Positions 52,474-61,477 of a DNA stretch of 64,000 nucleotides are shown here, one piece after another. The notes under the pieces were generated by a model that was not told the DNA's origin, ran no database searches, and was given only the letters and a program-made list of their open reading frames with translations. The DNA lies in contig NZ_CP101823.1 of the NCBI RefSeq assembly GCF_024498175.1, positions 1,116,001-1,180,000 on the forward strand. Direction: 5' to 3'. Numbering within the stretch: the stretch's first letter is position 1; every line of letters starts with the position of its first letter. The position numbers were made by a program, and so were the translations under genes. Origin of the DNA: Haloplanus salinarum (GTDB taxonomy: Archaea > Halobacteriota > Halobacteria > Halobacteriales > Haloferacaceae).

Positions 52474-53595
52474 ATGACCGAGTTCTCCCCACGCGTCGAG
52501 TCGATATCCATCAGCGGCATCCGCGAGGTGTTCGAGGCGGCCGGCGAGGACGCGATCAACCTCGGCCTCGGCCAGCCGGACTTCCCGGCGCCGGACCACG
52601 CCCGCGCGGCGGCCGTCGAAGCCATCGAGGCCGGAAAGGCCGACGCCTACACGGGTAACAAGGGGATCCGCCCGCTCCGGGAGGCCATCGCCGCCAAGCA
52701 CGAACGCGATCAGGGGGTAGCCGTCGACCCGGACGACGTCATCGCGACCGCGGGGGGAAGCGAGGCGCTCCACCTCGCGCTGGAGGCCCACGTCGACGCC
52801 GGCCAGAAAGTGCTCATCCCCGATCCGGGGTTCGTCTCCTACGACGCGCTGACGAAACTCGCGGGCGGCAAGCCGGTGCCGGTTCCCCTGCGCGACGACC
52901 TGACGTTGGATCCCGCCGCCGTCGAGGACGCCATCACCGACGACACCGCGATGTTCGTCGTCAACAGCCCCGGCAACCCGACCGGCGCGGTGTCGCCCGC
53001 GGAAGACGTCCGGGAGTTCGCCCGCATCGCCGACGAACACGACGTGGTCTGTCTCTCCGACGAGGTGTACGAACACTTCGTCTTCGACGGCGACCACCAC
53101 TCGCCGCTCGCCTACGCCGACACCGACAACGTGGTCGTCGTCAACGGCTGTTCGAAGACCTACTCGATGACCGGGTGGCGACTCGGCTGGGTCACCACCT
53201 CCACCCGCCGGATCGAGCGGATGCTCCGCGTCCACCAGTACGTCCAGGCCTGCGCGTCGGCGCCGGCGCAGTACGCCGCCGAGGCGGCGCTCTCCGGCCC
53301 ACAGGACGTCGTGAGCGAGATGCGCGACACCTTCCGGGAGCGGCGCGACCTCCTGCTCGACCGGTTCGAGGCGATGGGCGTCGAGGTGCCGACCCCGAAG
53401 GGCGCCTTCTACGCCATGCCGAAGGTGCCGGAGGGGTTCGTCGACGCCTGCATCGAACGGGACGTGATCGTCGTCCCCGGCGACGCCTTCGGCGCGAACG
53501 GCGCGGGCCACGCCCGCATCTCCTACGCCAACGACGCCGAGGTGCTCCGCGAGGCGCTCGACGTGATGGCCGACGTGGTGGCGGACCTGCGCTGA
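52474..53595 (+). CDS. Class I/II PLP-dependent aminotransferase
   Basis: 373 aa from ATG 52474 (an upstream ATG at 52447 adds nine residues of poor fit). NLGLGQPDFPAPDHAR near the N-terminus, NSPGNPTGAV, LSDEVYEHFVFDG and the PLP lysine in NGCSKTYSMTGWRLGWV (about 235). Aspartate/aromatic aminotransferase-like; the amino acid used is not predictable. Stands alone. Confidence 0.9.
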   Translation: MTEFSPRVESISISGIREVFEAAGEDAINLGLGQPDFPAPDHARAAAVEAIEAGKADAYTGNKGIRPLREAIAAKHERDQGVAVDPDDVIATAGGSEALHLALEAHVDAGQKVLIPDPGFVSYDALTKLAGGKPVPVPLRDDLTLDPAAVEDAITDDTAMFVVNSPGNPTGAVSPAEDVREFARIADEHDVVCLSDEVYEHFVFDGDHHSPLAYADTDNVVVVNGCSKTYSMTGWRLGWVTTSTRRIERMLRVHQYVQACASAPAQYAAEAALSGPQDVVSEMRDTFRERRDLLLDRFEAMGVEVPTPKGAFYAMPKVPEGFVDACIERDVIVVPGDAFGANGAGHARISYANDAEVLREALDVMADVVADLR

Positions 53596-53808
53596 ACGGC
53601 CGCGAACCGACCGTTCGCCGTCCCGTCGAGTCCCCGCACCGACGAATGCCGGTAGATAAACTCGAATAAACTGGCGACCGTAGTGTCAACGGCAGATTAA
53701 ACTAGCCACGCGACGTGAGTTTATTCACCCGCTGACGGCTCGATCCTCCCCATCCTGGTTGGATGACGCGAGCGCACCGTGCGCTCGTCCGTACGACGAC
53801 TGCCCGTC
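53596..53808. other. Convergent intergenic region with TAAACT repeats
   Basis: 213 bases between two convergent genes. Three direct copies of TAAACT (53657, 53667, 53698) and one inverted copy (53718-53723), and a short hairpin GAGCGCACCGTGCGCTC at about 53770. No gene seen. Confidence 0.4.
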
Positions 53809-54990
53809 TCAGTTCGCGGTGCTGACGATTTTGATCACGTCCCCCTCCGAGAGTTCGTGGTCCTCGCCGATCCGCCGGTCGGAGCGCGCGTCGACCGCGT
53901 GGAGGTAGCCCTCGCCGATATCGGTGTGGATGGCGTAGGCGAGGTCCGGCGGGGTCGCCCCCCGCGGGAGCAGGACGGCGTCCGGAAGGACGTTGCCGGC
54001 GCCGTCTGTCCACCGCGTCTCGTTTTGCACGGGGAAGACGGTGATCCGGTCGAGCAAGTCGTAGACGGCGGCGTCGATGGCGGCCTGGACCCCGGTGCCG
54101 CCGTGTTCCGCCATCACCTCACGGATGCGTTCGAGCCCCTCGCGCTGGGCGTCGCTCACGTCGCCGACCACCTCGAAGTCGGGGTCGCCGGGGTCGTAGT
54201 CGACGGCGTCCGCGTCGCTCGCGGTCCGGAGGGCGAGTTCGCCCTCGGCCGTCGCCGGGATCACCGGCTTGTCGGTGGCGCGCAGCCGCTCGAGATTCTC
54301 CGCAGGCGCGACGTCGGCCTTGTTGGCGACGACCACCAGCGGCTTGGTGCGGGCGCGGACCTCGCGTGCGAGCGCGGCCCGGTGCTCGTCGGTCCACTGG
54401 ATCGGGTCCTCTGGGTAGTCGAGCGCCCGGAGGCTTCCGGCCACGTCCGCCACCGTCGCCCCGAAACCGGTGAGCATGTCGGTGAGGACCTCGTCGATGT
54501 CGAAGTCGGGCGAGCGGGACTTGCGCTCGACGCCCTCCCAGTTGCGGTCGACGATGCCCGCGAGCCACTGGTCCATCTCGCGTTCGACGAAGTCGACCTC
54601 CTCGACGGGGTCGTAGGTGCCGACCTCGACGGGTTCGCCCTCGGCGTTCGTCCCGCCCGAGGCGTCGACCACGTTGAGGATGGCGTCGGCGTCCGTGAGT
54701 TCGTCGAGGAACTGGTTGCCCAGCCCCTTCCCCTCGTGGGCGCCGGGGACGAGACCGGCCACGTCGAAGAGTTCGACGGGCACGTAGCGCTTGCCGTCGC
54801 GACAGCGCTCGCTGCCACAGCGCTCGTCGCGGTCGAGACAGGGGCAGTCGGTGCGGGCGTGGGTCACCCCGCGGTTGGCGTCGATGGTCGTGAAGGGGTA
54901 GTTCCCCACGTCCACCTCCGCGCGGGTGGCGGCCTGATAGAACGTGGACTTGCCCGCGTTGGGCTTGCCCGCGAGCGCGAGAGAGAGCAT
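53809..54990 (-). CDS. ychF: YchF/Obg-type GTPase/ATPase
   Basis: 393 aa. Walker [15 protein letters not shown] (about 8-21), FTTIDANRG switch [18 protein letters not shown] (G3), NKADV (about 249-253; G4-like) and a C-terminal TGS domain ([29 protein letters not shown]). The N-terminal region inserts a cysteine cluster ([15 protein letters not shown]), seen in archaeal forms. Ribosome-associated function inferred from family. Confidence 0.9.
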   Translation of the reverse strand: MLSLALAGKPNAGKSTFYQAATRAEVDVGNYPFTTIDANRGVTHARTDCPCLDRDERCGSERCRDGKRYVPVELFDVAGLVPGAHEGKGLGNQFLDELTDADAILNVVDASGGTNAEGEPVEVGTYDPVEEVDFVEREMDQWLAGIVDRNWEGVERKSRSPDFDIDEVLTDMLTGFGATVADVAGSLRALDYPEDPIQWTDEHRAALAREVRARTKPLVVVANKADVAPAENLERLRATDKPVIPATAEGELALRTASDADAVDYDPGDPDFEVVGDVSDAQREGLERIREVMAEHGGTGVQAAIDAAVYDLLDRITVFPVQNETRWTDGAGNVLPDAVLLPRGATPPDLAYAIHTDIGEGYLHAVDARSDRRIGEDHELSEGDVIKIVSTAN

Positions 54991-55111
54991 ACCGGACGGT
55001 GGCGGGTCGAGGGGAATTTAGTTTCGGTCGGGTCGCACCACCGGCACGGGGCTGATCGTTCCGTTCGGCTCCGTGCTCGGCGCCCGGGATCCGAGATATG
55101 GCTCGAGCGTG

Positions 55112-55142
55112 GTAGAAATCTTTACCCAGTAGCGGATTCTAC
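55112..55142. promoter_or_regulatory. Probable VapBC operator over the TATA region
   Basis: GTAGAAATC (55112-55120) and GGATTCTAC (55134-55142) form an imperfect inverted repeat with an 8/9 match. The AT-rich GAAATCTTTA (55115-55124) overlaps it, 27-36 bases before the vapB ATG. Autoregulation by the VapBC complex is the typical use of such a site. Confidence 0.45.
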
Positions 55143-55150
55143 CGAACGGT

Positions 55151-55426
55151 ATGGCAACCTCGGTGAAGATGGACGACGATACCAAGGCCCGTCTCGAACG
55201 GTTACAGGCCGAGATCCGGCTGCAAACGGGGAGACGGGTCACCCAGCAGGAACTGCTGGCGCGACTCGTCGCGGAGGCAATCGAGTCCAAGGCCGACCTC
55301 GTCGACTCGTTCCGCGAGGAGCGCGTGCCCCTCGCCGACGCCGAGCGGGAGGCGTTTCACGAGGGGATGGTCTCCTCCGGCGTCACGACGAGCGAGGAGG
55401 ACATCGACGACGTGCTGTACGGATGA
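55151..55426 (+). CDS. vapB: VapB-type RHH antitoxin
   Basis: 91 aa. N-terminal RHH (ATSVKMDDDTKARLERLQAEIRLQTGRRVTQQELLARLVAEAI), then an acidic tail that should wrap the toxin (SFREERVPLADAEREAFHEGMVSSG...). It ends four bases over the vapC start. Leaderless promoter likely (AT-rich box 27-36 bases before ATG). Confidence 0.82.
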   Translation: MATSVKMDDDTKARLERLQAEIRLQTGRRVTQQELLARLVAEAIESKADLVDSFREERVPLADAEREAFHEGMVSSGVTTSEEDIDDVLYG

Positions 55427-55851
55427 GCGTCCTCGTCGACACGGGCGTGTTCTTCGCGCATCACGATACGGATGCGGAGCGTCACGGGGCAGCCGTCGAT
55501 GCGTTCGACGACCTGCTCGACGGGGTCTACGGCCAACCGTACACGAACGACTACGTCTTCGACGAAACCGTGACACTCACACGGGCCCGAACGGGATCGT
55601 TCGAGGCGGCGGACACCGTCGCCAAGCGAATCCTCGGCGAGGGATCGTTTCCACAGGCCGTCGAGATGCGACACGTCGAACCGGACGACGTTCGGGCGTC
55701 GCTCGCGGTCTTTCGTCGGTACGACGATCACGACTTGAGTTTCACCGACGCGACCGTCGTCGCGCAGTGTGAGTCGCGGGGTATCGACGCCGTGCTGAGC
55801 TTCGACACGGATTTCGACGGACTCGTCGATCGTATCGAACCGGGAGGTTGA
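55423..55851 (+). CDS. vapC: VapC-type PIN-domain ribonuclease toxin
   Basis: 142 aa from ATG 55423 (overlap with vapB). PIN acidic residues: D6 in MSVLVDTGVFFAHHD, the glutamate in NDYVFDETVTL, D in LSFTDATVVAQC, and D in LSFDTDFDGL. Expected to cut RNA (tRNA or mRNA) when freed from VapB. A palindrome-bounded relic begins 7 bases after its stop. Confidence 0.85.
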   Translation: MSVLVDTGVFFAHHDTDAERHGAAVDAFDDLLDGVYGQPYTNDYVFDETVTLTRARTGSFEAADTVAKRILGEGSFPQAVEMRHVEPDDVRASLAVFRRYDDHDLSFTDATVVAQCESRGIDAVLSFDTDFDGLVDRIEPGG

Positions 55852-55857
55852 CCTCCT

Positions 55858-56334
55858 CCCACGGCTTCAGCCGTGGGATTCCCCGAAGGGGAGTTCAAGG
55901 TTGCGCGTTTCCTCGGCCCTCAAGTACGCTTTCGCGTGGGGCGTTCGACGGTGGCCGTTCGGTTACGACCCCGAACGTGCTTTCCAGCGCGTACAGCCCG
56001 GCCAAACGGGCCTTCCCACCCGGACGCGCCGGGCGCTTCGACGGCCCGAATACCGGTTCGGGCCTCCACGGTCGGGTATTCAGCCAACTGGGTACCACGG
56101 GTCGCGTCACCTCGCGTGTTACGCCGTGGACTGGGTTCGGCTTTCTTACCCGGCGGGCTGTGGACGCGAAGCGTCCGTTGGGGTCGAAGACCCCGTGCCA
56201 CAACCGGGGAACGCCGTCACAACACAGTACGGGAGGGCCAAACTTAACGATTCGGGACACAACTCCCGGCTGGCTGGTGGCCCGTGGATTGTCCCCCCAC
56301 CGTGTCGGCTTCATCCCACGGCTAAAGCCGTGGG
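55858..56334. mobile_element. IS200/IS605-derived palindrome-bounded relic (PATE-like)
   Basis: 477 bp between two near-identical 20-bp palindromes, CCCACGGCTTCAGCCGTGGG (55858-55877) and CCCACGGCTAAAGCCGTGGG (56315-56334), each a 9-bp stem with 2-nt loop as found at the ends of haloarchaeal IS200/IS605-family elements. No intact tnpA or tnpB frame is seen. Orientation looks right-end at 55858. It lies 7 bases after vapC. Confidence 0.6.
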
Positions 56335-56387
56335 CTTTCGCCTCGAACAACTGTAACGACGTGACGGGGCGGTCCACCGGCCCCGGT
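56335..56387. other. Gap between relic and bactofilin-like gene
   Basis: 53 bases, no feature seen. Confidence 0.3.
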
Positions 56388-57239
56388 TCACTCGATTTCC
56401 CGTTCCGCCTCCGGCCGAACGATCCGCATCTCGCCGCGCGAGCGGATCGCCCCATCGACGACGGCGTCCTCGTGGAGTTCGAGGTCGGTACAGGAGACGT
56501 CGCCGAGGACGCGCACGTCGGGGTCGAGCCGGACCGTCCCGCCGCGGGTCGTCACGTCGCCGTGGATGCGGGTCCCCTCGGCGACGGTCACGTCGCCGCG
56601 GGCGCGCAGGCTGCCGAAGACGTTGTTGTCGGCGCCGACGTCGATGGACTCCGCGCGGAGGTTGCCGTGGAGGCGGCAGTCGTCGCCGACGCGGGCGGGC
56701 GTCGAGACCTGCCAAGCGTCGTCCGAGACTTCGCTCCCGCGGGGGATCACCAGCGGATCCTCGGGGGCATCCCCCGAGAGCGCCTCCGCGATCTCCTCGG
56801 CGGCGCCCTGTTCGCCCACCCGGAGCAACTGCGAGAGGACGATGAAGTAGAAGACGAGCGTCGGGACGGGGTTCCGGATGACGATCCAGCCGTTGGCCTC
56901 GAACCCCTCGTCGATCTCCACGTCGTCGCCGATGTCGAGGTCGCCCGAGACCATGAGCTGACCGCCGACGTGGACGCGCTCGCCGAGGTAGGCGTCGTCG
57001 CCGACGAGGACGTTACCGGCCACGTCACACCACATGTCGAGCCGACAGTTCCCCTCGGCTTCGATGTCGCCGCCGAAGCGGGCCCGCTCGCCGGCGACCA
57101 CGTTCCGCCCGCGGACGCCGAACTCGACGGTGCTCTGACCGCCGACGATCACGTCGCCGTCGGTCACGAGGTCGTGTTCCTCGACGGTGGTCCCGTCGGG
57201 GATCTCGAGCGCGTCGAGCGGATCCCTCCCGAGTGACAC
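56388..57239 (-). CDS. Bactofilin-like polymer-forming protein with internal hydrophobic segment
   Basis: 283 aa from GTG 57239. Two beta-helix halves (about 15-120 and 165-270) made of short repeats rich in Gly, Asp and Val (DGDVIVGGQSTVEFGVRGRN, DVTTRGGTVRLDPDVRVLGDVSC), typical of polymer-forming bactofilin. A hydrophobic segment PVPTLVFYFIVLSQLLRVG at about 125-145 separates the halves and could be a membrane helix. Function in cell shape or envelope is inferred from family. Confidence 0.78.
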   Translation of the reverse strand: MSLGRDPLDALEIPDGTTVEEHDLVTDGDVIVGGQSTVEFGVRGRNVVAGERARFGGDIEAEGNCRLDMWCDVAGNVLVGDDAYLGERVHVGGQLMVSGDLDIGDDVEIDEGFEANGWIVIRNPVPTLVFYFIVLSQLLRVGEQGAAEEIAEALSGDAPEDPLVIPRGSEVSDDAWQVSTPARVGDDCRLHGNLRAESIDVGADNNVFGSLRARGDVTVAEGTRIHGDVTTRGGTVRLDPDVRVLGDVSCTDLELHEDAVVDGAIRSRGEMRIVRPEAEREIE

Positions 57240-57337
57240 GCGCGTGACTACAGGCTTCTCGTATTAAAACGGCCGTCAGACGGCCGTCCGACGCGGAGAC
57301 AGGCAGGGTTTTGAGTCCCGACCGATTACCCCCGTCC

Positions 57338-57538
57338 ATGACCACGCTCTCCTTCGACGACGGCGGCGTCGACGTCGTCTACGAGGGAACCGAGTTCCGA
57401 CTGGAGAAGGCGCTGATCGAGGACGCCGTCGGGAAGACCTACCCCGACGTGACCGACCACGAGGTGCTGAAGATGGTGGAGAAAGAGCCGTCGCTGACGG
57501 GCGAACCGCGGCGGATCGGCGACATCGTGAACCAGTAG
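57338..57538 (+). CDS. DUF5800-family protein
   Basis: 66 aa from ATG 57338: MTTLSFDDGGVDVVYEGTE and HEVLKMVEKEPSLTGEPRRIGDIVNQ are the signature of a small, conserved haloarchaeal family. No function is known. Divergent from the bactofilin-like gene. Confidence 0.8.
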   Translation: MTTLSFDDGGVDVVYEGTEFRLEKALIEDAVGKTYPDVTDHEVLKMVEKEPSLTGEPRRIGDIVNQ

Positions 57539-57599
57539 CGATCGAACGTCATTGCACAGCCCATCACACGCAGCCCTGCGATCGGCTGTGTGAACCGTT

Positions 57600-58340
57600 T
57601 CAATCGCTACTGGAGGTGTCGACGCGCTCGACCGTCTCGGAGGTGGGGTCGAGACGGCGGTCGAACCGCTCGGCGAACCCGACACGCAGGATGGACTTGG
57701 CGATGGCGGCGCCGCCCCGGAACGGGTCGAGTTTCGTCTCGCCCGCCCGCTCGTCGTAGTCGATGGGCACCTCGGTCACGCGGTAGCCCCGGGCGACGGG
57801 CCGCATCAGCAGTTCCGCCGACAGGCCCGTGTTCTCCGTCCACTCGATCCGGTGGAGGAGGTCGCGGCGGTAGGCGCGCATCCCCGTCGTCACGTCGTGG
57901 AGGCGCCGACCGAGGATGAGACTGGCGAGCCCCGCGAACGCGCGGTTGCCCAGGCGGTTCAGCGCCGGCATCGTCTCCGGACGGGGCGAGATGCGGTCGC
58001 CGCTGACCACGTCGTAGCCCTCGTTGATCCGGTCGAGGAAGTCCGGCAGTCGCTCCATCGGGTAGGTGTCGTCGCAGTCGGTGGTGACCACCACCGGTCG
58101 ATCCGGCGTCAGCACCGCCTCGCGCACGGCGACGCCGTACCCCCGTGGCTCCTGTTCGATCACGCGAGCGCCCATGCCGCGGGCGATCTCGGGCGTCCGA
58201 TCGCTCGATCCGTCGACACAGACGACCTCCGCCCGGCCGTCCGTGACGCGGTCGATGTCCGCCAGCACGCTCCCGATCGCCTCCTCCTCGTTGTAGGTCC
58301 CCATGACGACGGCCACGTCGTCGAAGGTGTAGTCGCTCAT
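57600..58340 (-). CDS. Family 2 glycosyltransferase (dolichyl-phosphate sugar synthase type)
   Basis: 246 aa from ATG 58340. GT-A motifs: VVMGTYNEEEAIGSVLADI near the N-terminus, VVCVDGSSDRTPEIA, DCDDTYPMERLP (DxD-type) and the RLHDVTTGMRAYRRDLL segment typical of dolichyl-phosphate mannose/glucose synthases, without C-terminal membrane helices. Likely makes a lipid-linked sugar for glycosylation. Exact sugar not predictable. Confidence 0.85.
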   Translation of the reverse strand: MSDYTFDDVAVVMGTYNEEEAIGSVLADIDRVTDGRAEVVCVDGSSDRTPEIARGMGARVIEQEPRGYGVAVREAVLTPDRPVVVTTDCDDTYPMERLPDFLDRINEGYDVVSGDRISPRPETMPALNRLGNRAFAGLASLILGRRLHDVTTGMRAYRRDLLHRIEWTENTGLSAELLMRPVARGYRVTEVPIDYDERAGETKLDPFRGGAAIAKSILRVGFAERFDRRLDPTSETVERVDTSSSD

Positions 58341-58382
58341 ACGCCTACCTACGGACGTCCGCACTTGAACGTTTAGGTTTGC

Positions 58383-59132
58383 CTAAAACGTCGCGGCGTC
58401 GGGGCAGACGGTCTCGTGGAGGCGAGCGGTCACGTGGTCGGCGAGGCGTTCGAGGTTCTCGGTGTCCTCGCGGTTGTAGGAGACCAGTTCGTCGAGGGCG
58501 GCCTCGTCGCCGCGTTCGTACTCGCGCCAGAGGCGGACGGCGTCCTCCCCGGAGAGGTCCGGACGGTCGCGGTCGATGCCGACCTCGCTCTCGATGCGCT
58601 TGAGACCGCCGGTCAGGTCCAGACGACGACAGGGGTACATGAGATCGAAGTGGGGCGCCTCGATGGAGAGGTCGAAGGACTCCTCGAGGAAGGGGACGTC
58701 GAAGCGGGCGCCGTTGAACGAGACGAGAAGCGGCGCGTCGGCGAACCGCTCGCGGAGCGCGCCGGCGGTGAGGTCGTCGCCGCGGACGAGCGTCTCGACG
58801 TCGCCGCCGCGGTAACAGCTCACGGTCGTCACGTCGTTGCGGGCGGCGTCGAGGCCGGTGGTCTCGATGTCGAAAAAGAGGGCGTCGTCCCGGAAGTTCT
58901 CGTAGAGGCGCCAGCGCTCGCCGGAGGGGAACGACTCGTCGAAAAAGCGGGCGTCGCCGCGGCGGAGGTGGTCGGTCGCCACGTCGACGAAGGACTCGAT
59001 GCGTTCGGCCGTCTTCGGGCCGACGACGGAGCCGTCGAACGCCTCCCAGTGGGTGATTCCCGCCTCCCAGAGGCGGCGCTCGGTCGTCTCACCCACGCCA
59101 CGGATCGGGATGAAGCTGTTCTCGATGCGCAC
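58383..59132 (-). CDS. RNase H-fold 3'-5' exonuclease-like protein
   Basis: 249 aa from GTG 59132; upstream extension to 59159 is not family-like. An N-terminal helix-hairpin-helix-like part (GVGETTERRLWEAGITHWEAF) precedes a DEDD exonuclease domain: FFDIETTGLD, LLVSFNGARFDVPFLEE, and YNREDTENL. Resembles the RNase_H_2/YprB-type nuclease domain. Stands alone, 42 bases from the glycosyltransferase start. Confidence 0.8.
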   Translation of the reverse strand: MRIENSFIPIRGVGETTERRLWEAGITHWEAFDGSVVGPKTAERIESFVDVATDHLRRGDARFFDESFPSGERWRLYENFRDDALFFDIETTGLDAARNDVTTVSCYRGGDVETLVRGDDLTAGALRERFADAPLLVSFNGARFDVPFLEESFDLSIEAPHFDLMYPCRRLDLTGGLKRIESEVGIDRDRPDLSGEDAVRLWREYERGDEAALDELVSYNREDTENLERLADHVTARLHETVCPDAATF

Positions 59133-59177
59133 GCGTGGTACTGTCGCGTCGGGCGTCAAAAACCTCGCGCCACGCGG

Positions 59178-59981
59178 TCAGTAGGCGAAGGGCGACGCCG
59201 ACCCGGGCGGCGTCCAGTCCTCGCCTTTCAGTTGGACGTACGCGCGCGAGCCGATGGCGACAGCGAGGAGGCTCGTGACCGCGCTGACGACGAGGCTGAC
59301 CGCGACGGTGACCAGTTCCGGCGCGCCGACGAACCCGAGGACGATTCCCGGAATCCCGCTGATCAGTCCGATGATGAAGAGGACGACCAGCAGGAGGAAC
59401 ACGCTGAGCCGTTCGCCGGCGGTCAGCGCCCAGCCGTCACGCAGCGCGTCGACCACGCCCTTGTCCTCGACGATCACCTCGAACTCGACGAAGTAGAGGG
59501 CGACCGCGAGGTAGATCCCGGGGAGGATCAGGAAGATCAGGCCGACGAAGGTCGCGATACCGACGACGACGCTGACGACGAGGGCGTTCAGCACGACCCA
59601 TCCGAACCGCCGGCTCAGGTCCTCGGGGAACCGGTCCCGGGCGCCGCTCACGAACGTCCGGATGGTGACGACCCCGACGGCCTGCGCGAGGACGACCTGA
59701 GCCAGAAAGAGAACGAGGGCGACGGCCACCCCAACGTCGAGGGCGAGCGGCGAGGCGCCACCCGTCCCGGGACCCATGCCACCGGCCGGGACCCCGCCCG
59801 TTCCGGGGTTGGCGGCCGGGACCGCGTCGCGGACCCAGTCCTGAAACGCCGCGCCGAGCGTCTGGGACGTGATCGTCGAGAGTGCGCCGACGGCGAGGTA
59901 GGCCACGAAGAGGATCGCGGCCACGCGCGTCGGGAGGCGGGCGAGTCCGTCCTCGATGGCAGCGGGGATGTCCAATGTCAT
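59178..59981 (-). CDS. Multi-pass membrane protein
   Basis: 267 aa with about six helices and a Gly/Pro-rich loop of about 30 residues (about 54-80: VPAANPGTGGVPAGGMGPG) between the first two. The segment LIFLILPGIYLAVALYFVEFEVIVEDKGVVDALRDGWALTAG resembles membrane domains of glycerophosphoryl-phosphodiesterase-associated/DUF7847 proteins. No catalytic residue is recognised. Confidence 0.72.
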   Translation of the reverse strand: MTLDIPAAIEDGLARLPTRVAAILFVAYLAVGALSTITSQTLGAAFQDWVRDAVPAANPGTGGVPAGGMGPGTGGASPLALDVGVAVALVLFLAQVVLAQAVGVVTIRTFVSGARDRFPEDLSRRFGWVVLNALVVSVVVGIATFVGLIFLILPGIYLAVALYFVEFEVIVEDKGVVDALRDGWALTAGERLSVFLLLVVLFIIGLISGIPGIVLGFVGAPELVTVAVSLVVSAVTSLLAVAIGSRAYVQLKGEDWTPPGSASPFAY

Positions 59982-60062
59982 GGAGACGTGTGTACGAGTC
60001 GTGTCACCCGTTATAAAGGTGCGGTCCCGAAGCGACGCGAGGCGGTGCGGTCGACGGGGCCG

Positions 60063-60254
60063 TCACCGGCGGACGTGTACGGGCGCGTCGGCGACCATCA
60101 CGAGGACGTCCGACTCCGGATCCCGGAGCGAGAGTTCCCCCGACGCGCACTCGTCGGCGGGGAGGACGGGCGCCTCGGGGATGCCGTAGTCAGCGGGGTC
60201 GTGAAACCGGGCCGCGATCACCCACTCCCGCGCCAGCATACGCCCGTCGCTCAT
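60063..60254 (-). CDS. 63-aa protein coupled to XdhC
   Basis: Small protein MSDGRMLAREWVIAARFHD... with no known domain. Its ATG overlaps the XdhC stop, so it is probably co-translated and may belong to Mo-hydroxylase maturation. A single cysteine is present. Function unknown. Confidence 0.55.
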   Translation of the reverse strand: MSDGRMLAREWVIAARFHDPADYGIPEAPVLPADECASGELSLRDPESDVLVMVADAPVHVRR

Positions 60255-61390
60255 GGCCGCAGCCGACGTTCGAGCGACTCGCCGGCCCGGAGGTGCGTCG
60301 GCGTTCGCCCGTACCGGACCGCCAGCAGTTCGGCGACGATGCTGTGAGCGATCTGGTACGGCGTGCCGCCGCCGAGGTCGAGCCCGACGGGAGTGTAGAG
60401 GCGCTGGAGCGCCGCCTCGGACGGCTCGCGCCCCTCCTCGCGCCACTCGGCGGCGATCTCCTCGAAGCGCTCGGCCGGTCCCATCAGTCCCACGTACGGG
60501 ACGTCACTCTCCAGGAGTTCGCCGACCGCGATGGCGTCGTCGACGAAGTTGTGCGTCATCACGACGGCGTACGTGTCCGAGTCGAGGTCGAGTTTCGAGC
60601 GGATCTGCGCGGGGGAGAGCGACCGGACGGTGTGGGCGGCGGGGAAGCGCTCGTCCGTCGCGTCGGCACCCCGGAAGCCCGCGACGGTGACTCGGAAGTC
60701 GGCCCGGCGGGCGAGTTCGGTGACCGGCCGGACGTCGTGGCCGGTCCCGAAGACGACGAGGTCGGCGGGGGGCGTGACGTGGTCGACGAACACCGCGATC
60801 CGTCCGTCCGGTCGCGGACACTCGACCGTCTTCGAGTCGCCGGCACGGCGGCACTCGCGGGCGGCCGCCGCGAGGTCGTCGCCGAACCACTCGGGGGGAT
60901 CGGCGGGCGTCGGATCGTCGCCGACGGCGACCGTACGCGCCCCGACCGGGGCCGCGGAGTGATCGGCGTCGACGACGGTGTAGACGAGCGACTCCCGCCC
61001 CTCGTCGTACGCGTCGAGTGCAGGGCGGAGCGACCCGTCGAGCGGTTCGAGCAACACGTCGATGACGCCGTTGCAGCCGACGCCGAGTCCCCACACGTCG
61101 TCGTCGCCCGTCAGGTCGAACTGCTCGACGCGGGGACGTCCATCCGCACGGACCTCCGCCGCGAGGTCGAGCATCACGTCCTCCAGACAGCCGGCGGTGA
61201 TGCTCCCCAGACCGGTGTCGCCGGCCACCAGCATCTTCGCGCCCGGTCCGCGGTACGCGCTCCCCTCGACGCCGACGATGGTCGCGAGGATCGGGGTCCC
61301 CTCGGCGTCGATACCGCGGCGGATCGACGCCATCACGTCCGCCTCGGGTGCGCTCCACTCGTCGTCCGGCACGAGGTCGTCAGCGCTCAC
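60251..61390 (-). CDS. xdhC: XdhC-family Mo-hydroxylase maturation protein
   Basis: 379 aa from GTG 61390. N-terminal XdhC/CoxI part (AYRGPGAKMLVAGDTGLGSITAGCLEDVMLDL, GLGVGCNGVIDVLLEPL) and C-terminal Rossmann domain (VVFGTGHDVRPVTELARRADFRVTV). Such proteins bind and sulfurate molybdenum cofactor for xanthine/CO dehydrogenases. It lies 87 bases downstream of the vWA gene on the same strand. Confidence 0.88.
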   Translation of the reverse strand: MSADDLVPDDEWSAPEADVMASIRRGIDAEGTPILATIVGVEGSAYRGPGAKMLVAGDTGLGSITAGCLEDVMLDLAAEVRADGRPRVEQFDLTGDDDVWGLGVGCNGVIDVLLEPLDGSLRPALDAYDEGRESLVYTVVDADHSAAPVGARTVAVGDDPTPADPPEWFGDDLAAAARECRRAGDSKTVECPRPDGRIAVFVDHVTPPADLVVFGTGHDVRPVTELARRADFRVTVAGFRGADATDERFPAAHTVRSLSPAQIRSKLDLDSDTYAVVMTHNFVDDAIAVGELLESDVPYVGLMGPAERFEEIAAEWREEGREPSEAALQRLYTPVGLDLGGGTPYQIAHSIVAELLAVRYGRTPTHLRAGESLERRLRP

Positions 61391-61477
61391 GGCGGCTCCC
61401 TCCTGATCCCCGGTTCGGCGCCGGAAGACGTGGTCGATCGTCGGTCGATGCGGTCGTCGGTGTGGTGTGTGGTGGTG

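Noticed and set aside
53702-54013. Minus-strand frame downstream of ychF
   Set aside because: Overlaps the ychF 3' end in another frame and has no similarity or start signal.
55873-56455. Possible intact tnpB or other protein frames in the palindrome-bounded element
   Set aside because: Several frames are open on both strands, but none has the TnpB RuvC or zinc-finger residues; treated as non-coding relic.
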